DNA of 64,000 bases from Chryseobacterium sp. (GTDB lineage Bacteria; Bacteroidota; Bacteroidia; Flavobacteriales; Weeksellaceae). Within the stretch, counting starts at the first letter, position 1, and every line of letters begins with the position of its first letter. Of this stretch, positions 60,794-64,000 are shown piece by piece. Made by a program: the position numbers and the translations under genes. The stretch lies in NCBI GenBank assembly GCA_031277615.1, contig JAITMC010000009.1, positions 95,473-159,472 of the forward strand, in the 5' to 3' direction. The notes under the pieces were generated by a model. That model ran no database searches. It was given only the letters and a program-made list of their open reading frames with translations, and was not told where the DNA came from.

Positions 60794-61198
60794 TTAATCT
60801 TTAAAAACTTCTATGGTAACCTGCTTTTCTACAAGGTCTGTAAATTTGCCTTTGTATCTTGTAGCTCTTACCAGGTGGTTGTCTATCCAGTGATAGTTTC
60901 CACCTCTTGGTTTTCCGCAGAGTACGCTGTGGTATTTGAAACCATGCTTATCCAGCCAATCGATGGTAATCTGTTTCAGATTTTCTGTTCTTGAAGTAAA
61001 GAAGCAGATCTGGTGTCCTTCATCATACCATTTGTTAATGGTTTCGAGGGCATCCGGATAAGGTTCGCAGGTAACCATTCTTTCCGGTTCTTCGTTGGGA
61101 ACATCATCTGTAATGGTTCCGTCGATATCAATTAAGTAATTTTTTACCCCGTCCTTCAGTATAGGACTCACGTGCTCAATGTATTCTAATTCCATCAT
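60794..61198 (-). CDS. HAD superfamily phosphatase-like protein
   Basis: 134 residues. Compact HAD fold without a large cap: motif I YLIDIDGTITDD (nucleophile and acid Asp), motif II CFFTSRTENL (Thr/Ser) and motif III lysine in CGKPRGGNY, while motif IV aspartates may be WIDNHLVR. Similar short HAD proteins in Bacteroidota are annotated as phosphoheptose isomerase-associated or LNS2-like; the real substrate is unknown. Start: the first frame codon is TTG, so I use the tandem ATGs at 61198/61195. Confidence 0.82.
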   Translation of the reverse strand: MMELEYIEHVSPILKDGVKNYLIDIDGTITDDVPNEEPERMVTCEPYPDALETINKWYDEGHQICFFTSRTENLKQITIDWLDKHGFKYHSVLCGKPRGGNYHWIDNHLVRATRYKGKFTDLVEKQVTIEVFKD

Positions 61199-61511
61199 TA
61201 CCAATTAAGATGTAAAGTTAAGGCTTTTGAAACTAACATCATCATTAAATCAGGTTTATGTTAAAATTTTACTATAAAAACCGATATTCAATGAATAATA
61301 TAAATATTTTATTCACTAATACACTCCTTTTTGTTAAAAATTTTCTTAATTATTATCGCTTAAGTTATTGAACTTCTTTAATAATCCACAGAAGGTTTGA
61401 GATCAAGGGAAATAATGACCTTTAGACGGGGGTTAAAAATTCAAGCTGACCTGAATATGATGTTTCACCAAAAATTTCCAAAATACATTTATTAGGCTTA
61501 CATTTGTAGAA
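61199..61511. other. Divergent intergenic region before idi
   Basis: 313 bases, AT-rich, no coding frame. The only clear element is the idi -7 box at 61499-61506. A short G-rich stretch (GACGGGGGTTAAAA near 61424) has no visible partner. Confidence 0.5.
61499..61506 (+). promoter_or_regulatory. -7 promoter box (TACATTTG) of idi
   Basis: Exact TAnnTTTG match whose end is 5 bases from the idi ATG, implying a leaderless mRNA. Confidence 0.55.
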
Positions 61512-62021
61512 ATGGAAGAATTTGTAGTTTTAGTAAATCCTGAAGATGAAATTCTGGGTCTGATGGAAAAGCAGCAGGCTCACATCAACGGGCTTCTGCA
61601 CCGTGCATTTTCTGTATTTCTTTTTAATAGCAAGGGTGAAATGCTTCTTCAGAAGAGGGCATCCGGAAAATACCATTCTCCGGGCCAGTGGACCAATGCG
61701 GTATGTTCTCATCCCAGAGAAGAGGAAACCTATCTGGAAGGAGCCAAAAGAAGATTAAAGGAAGAGCTCGGCATTGAAGCGGAACTTTCAGAGAAGTTCC
61801 ATTTTATTTACAAAGCTGATGTAGGCGGCGGACTTTGGGAACATGAGCTCGATCATGTATTCACCGGAAAGCACGAATCTGAATTCAACTTAAATAAGGA
61901 TGAAGTGGAAGAAGTGAGGTTTATCTCCATGGAAGATCTTGACCAAGAGATTGCCCATTCTCCCGAACACTTTACGGAGTGGTTCAAAATCATCCTTGAA
62001 GAATATAAACACCACTTTTAA
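61512..62021 (+). CDS. idi: Isopentenyl-diphosphate delta-isomerase, type 1
   Basis: Interconverts IPP and DMAPP for isoprenoid (menaquinone, carotenoid) synthesis. 169 residues, Nudix fold. Active-site motifs are complete: LLHRAFSVFLF with metal-binding His, TNAVCSHPREEE (catalytic Cys), the Nudix box region GAKRRLKEELGIEAEL, and WEHELDHVFTG (catalytic Glu). The gene starts with an ATG 5 bases after a -7 box and its stop overlaps the next ATG (TAATG). Confidence 0.96.
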   Translation: MEEFVVLVNPEDEILGLMEKQQAHINGLLHRAFSVFLFNSKGEMLLQKRASGKYHSPGQWTNAVCSHPREEETYLEGAKRRLKEELGIEAELSEKFHFIYKADVGGGLWEHELDHVFTGKHESEFNLNKDEVEEVRFISMEDLDQEIAHSPEHFTEWFKIILEEYKHHF

Positions 62022-62494
62022 TGATGAAAAAAACTTTTTTAGCATTCACTTTTTTAGCAGGCAGTTTATTTTTTGCCCAAAAAACGAAGGTGTATGACAG
62101 CCCCAACTACTCCATCAATGTTCCTGATGGCTGGAGATCAACCAACGACAACGACATTATCAATATTTTCCCCACCAATGAGATCGGGGCAATTACGATT
62201 TCGGAATACCATGATCTTGAGATTCCCAAAGGTGAAATAAAGAAATTTGTTCTGGCCTTATACAAATCAGAGGAAGAGGAAAACAAAGTCAGGGAAAATA
62301 AGGGTAAAAAAGGCTATACGGAATATTTCTACGAATATTTTGATGAAAAAGAAAAGCTTTTCTGGATCACCAAGGTTTTTCAGAAAGAGAAAAGCCTCTA
62401 TCTGATCTCCATCAACTGCGGGCAGAAATTCTGGAACGGCAATTATATGAGCCTTTTTAATGAAACTTTTAACAGCTTTAAAATAAAGAAATAA
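62021..62494 (+). CDS. Small secreted PsbP-like protein
   Basis: 157 residues with a signal peptide (MMKKTFLAFTFLAGSLFFAQ). The mature part YSINVPDGWRSTNDNDIINIFP, then TISEYHDLEIPKGEIKKF and ISINCGQKFWNGN, has the layout of PsbP-like or DUF1795-type proteins: a conserved ligand-binding alpha/beta sheet of unknown function. It overlaps the idi stop by one base and is followed 9 bases later by gcvT, so the three are one transcription unit. The metabolic connection is not evident. Confidence 0.78.
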   Translation: MMKKTFLAFTFLAGSLFFAQKTKVYDSPNYSINVPDGWRSTNDNDIINIFPTNEIGAITISEYHDLEIPKGEIKKFVLALYKSEEEENKVRENKGKKGYTEYFYEYFDEKEKLFWITKVFQKEKSLYLISINCGQKFWNGNYMSLFNETFNSFKIKK

Positions 62495-62503
62495 GAATTA
62501 AAT

Positions 62504-63580
62504 ATGAAGAAAACAGCCTTATACGATACGCACGTTTCTTTAGGTGCGAAAATCGTACCTTTTGCAGGTTTTGAAATGCCTGTACAGTATTCAGGAGTCA
62601 CTGAAGAACACTTTGCCGTAAGAGAAAAAGCAGGATTGTTTGATGTTTCCCACATGGGACAGTTCTTTGTAGAAGGACCGGGTTCCAAAGACCTTCTGCA
62701 GTTGGTAACCACCAATAATGTAGACGCTCTGGAAAACGGAAAAGCACAGTACTCATGCCTTCCGAACGAAAACGGCGGAATTGTGGATGACCTTATCGTT
62801 TACAAAATGGAAGACGATAAATATTTTGTGGTGGTGAACGCCTCCAATATCGATAAAGACTGGAATCATATTTCAAAATACAACAGTTTCGGAGCGAAAA
62901 TGACGAATGCTTCGGATGATATGTCTTTACTGGCCATCCAGGGACCTAAAGCTACGGAGATCCTTCAAAAGCTTACTGAAACCAACCTTTCAGAGATTCC
63001 GTATTATCACTTTACGGTAGGAAGCGTTGCAGGCGTGAATGACGTGATCATTTCCAACACAGGGTATACGGGAAGCGGTGGTTTTGAAATCTATTTCAAA
63101 AATGAAGATGCCGTAAAACTTTGGGACGAGATCATGAAAGCCGGTGAAACTGAAGGAATTATTCCTTGCGGGCTGGCAGCCAGAGATACATTAAGACTGG
63201 AAAAAGGATTCTGCCTGTACGGAAATGATATCGACGATACGACTTCTCCTATGGAAGCCGGCTTAGGATGGATCACCAAATTCGATAAGGATTTTGTTTC
63301 TAAGGACATTTTTGCCAAGCAGAAAGAGGAAGGGGTAACCAGAAAATTAGTTGGTTTTGAGCTTCAGGATAAAGGAGTTCCAAGACATGATTATCCTGTA
63401 GTAGATGCTGAAGGAAATGTGATCGGAAAAGTAACTTCGGGAACACAGTCTCCAATGAAAAAGATCGGTTTGGGTCTTGCTTATGTAGATAAGCCTTATT
63501 TCAAACTGGGTTCTGAAATTTTTATTCAGGTCAGAAACAAGAACATTCCAGCAAAAGTAGTGAAAGCTCCTTTTGTATAA
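62504..63580 (+). CDS. gcvT: Glycine cleavage system aminomethyltransferase
   Basis: T protein: transfers the methylene group from the lipoyl-bound aminomethyl to tetrahydrofolate. 358 residues. Landmarks: FAGFEMPVQYSGVTEEH near the start, GLFDVSHMGQ, VNASNIDKDW, TGYTGSGGFEIY (folate-binding), GLAARDTLRLEKGF and the C-terminal beta-barrel with GVPRHDYPVV and VTSGTQSPMKKIGLGLAYV. gcvH and gcvP are not adjacent, as is usual in this phylum. Confidence 0.97.
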   Translation: MKKTALYDTHVSLGAKIVPFAGFEMPVQYSGVTEEHFAVREKAGLFDVSHMGQFFVEGPGSKDLLQLVTTNNVDALENGKAQYSCLPNENGGIVDDLIVYKMEDDKYFVVVNASNIDKDWNHISKYNSFGAKMTNASDDMSLLAIQGPKATEILQKLTETNLSEIPYYHFTVGSVAGVNDVIISNTGYTGSGGFEIYFKNEDAVKLWDEIMKAGETEGIIPCGLAARDTLRLEKGFCLYGNDIDDTTSPMEAGLGWITKFDKDFVSKDIFAKQKEEGVTRKLVGFELQDKGVPRHDYPVVDAEGNVIGKVTSGTQSPMKKIGLGLAYVDKPYFKLGSEIFIQVRNKNIPAKVVKAPFV

Positions 63581-63602
63581 TCGTTCTGAAATAAATATTA
63601 TT

Positions 63603-63640
63603 GAAAAGAGACTGTCTTCGGGGCAGTCTCTTTTCTTTTT
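63603..63640 (+). terminator. Intrinsic terminator of the idi-gcvT unit
   Basis: Perfect 12-bp stem GAAAAGAGACTG (63603-63614) with CAGTCTCTTTTC (63624-63635), 9-nt loop, then TTTTT. Confidence 0.93.
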
Positions 63641-64000
63641 GAATAGCTGCAGAAATATTTACTTATTGAATTGATTTGAAGAAGCTATGATTCTGTTTTT
63701 TTTCAACGCTAAGTTTTACAAATTGGACCGTTGATTTTAGGGTGCAAAGAAGGAATCAACTCCGTTGATTTGATGAAGTGTTCTTTACAATCTTATATTA
63801 AAAAGGCCATAGCAAAAAATATATCTGTTTTTTCTTAATTAATCTTAATCCTTTACTTTCCCCTTAATGATTATGTTTTTTCAACGTTCTATGTTAACTT
63901 GCAAATAAATATTATAAAAAATCAGACATTTACTTGTAAATAATTTTTCTGATAAGGTATTTTATGTTTCATAATCCCAAAGCATTGTCTTAGAAGCTTA
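63641..64000. other. Right-end non-coding region
   Basis: AT-rich, with repeat copy 3 (63704-63781) and no gene seen to the window edge. It may contain the promoter of a gene beyond position 64000. Confidence 0.5.
63704..63781. repeat. Dispersed palindromic repeat, copy 3
   Basis: AACGCTAAGTTTTAC, then GATTTTAGGGTGCAAAGAAGG and the perfect AATCAAC-TCC-GTTGATT palindrome at 63754-63770, followed by TGATGAAGTG. Slightly degenerate at its right end compared with copies 1 and 2. Confidence 0.75.

Noticed and set aside
1-64000. Possible tRNA, rRNA, CRISPR, transposase or prophage genes.
   Set aside because: None were seen by reading for TTCGA-type T-loops, spaced direct repeats, DDE/HUH motifs or phage structural genes; a formal scan was not possible.

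Overview
The window looks like ordinary chromosome from a member of the Bacteroidota, most likely a Chryseobacterium-type flavobacterium (Weeksellaceae). The grounds are SusC/SusD/SusE proteins, promoters of the TTG-N19/21-TAnnTTTG type, A-rich leaders with almost no Shine-Dalgarno sequences, low GC, many short secreted proteins with signal peptides ending in AQ, a GTG-x-GINT type surface protein, and a 'bacteriocin-like' Chryseobacterium-style micropeptide. The genus is inferred from family resemblance and was not tested by search. No rRNA, tRNA, CRISPR array, insertion sequence or prophage was seen.

Layout. 1-7.3 kb: a DEAD-box helicase (cut by the window edge), an AarF/UbiB-like kinase with a small secreted partner, a cysteine-rich 52-residue micropeptide behind a Fur-like palindrome, an AraC regulator, a TPR-esterase and a duplicated secreted protein. 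7.5-10.3 kb: a GNAT-nitrilase fusion and an esterase with a C-terminal TPR. 10.5-17.1 kb: a purine cluster transcribed leftward (purM-purN-purH-purD-guaA), preceded by a leader with its own promoter, a 24-codon ORF and an intrinsic-terminator-like hairpin. 17.1-18.5 kb: an FMN reductase and a pirin. 18.6-19.0 kb: a 141-bp tandem repeat.

19.0-30.8 kb is a starch/maltodextrin utilisation locus, transcribed leftward as susC-susD-susE, GH97 alpha-glucosidase, GH13 cyclomaltodextrinase-type amylase, an NTF2-like secreted protein and an MFS sugar transporter. Together these would bind and import maltooligosaccharides across the outer membrane, split them in the periplasm and take products across the inner membrane. 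Terminators after susE and after the GH97 gene divide it into blocks, and a deleted outer-membrane-protein relic sits between the two glycosidase genes.

31-44 kb: metG, a CPBP protease, a methyltransferase, a siderophore receptor plus siderophore-interacting reductase, and a tripartite efflux operon (TolC-HlyD-MFS) with an AraC regulator just upstream. 44-64 kb: mostly housekeeping genes (dnaA, pheA, rarA, yidD, lgt, nnr, mscL, serA, idi, gcvT) mixed with uncharacterised secreted or membrane proteins (DUF4349, DUF2339, C1q-like). Convergent genes are usually separated by perfect bidirectional terminators.

The signals most worth following are the micropeptide with its Fur-like box, the pur leader with a small ORF and hairpin, three copies of a dispersed palindromic repeat, the amylase-locus relic, an Lgt with an extra N-terminal domain, and several promoters whose -7 box lies 4-6 nt from the start codon, implying leaderless mRNAs.
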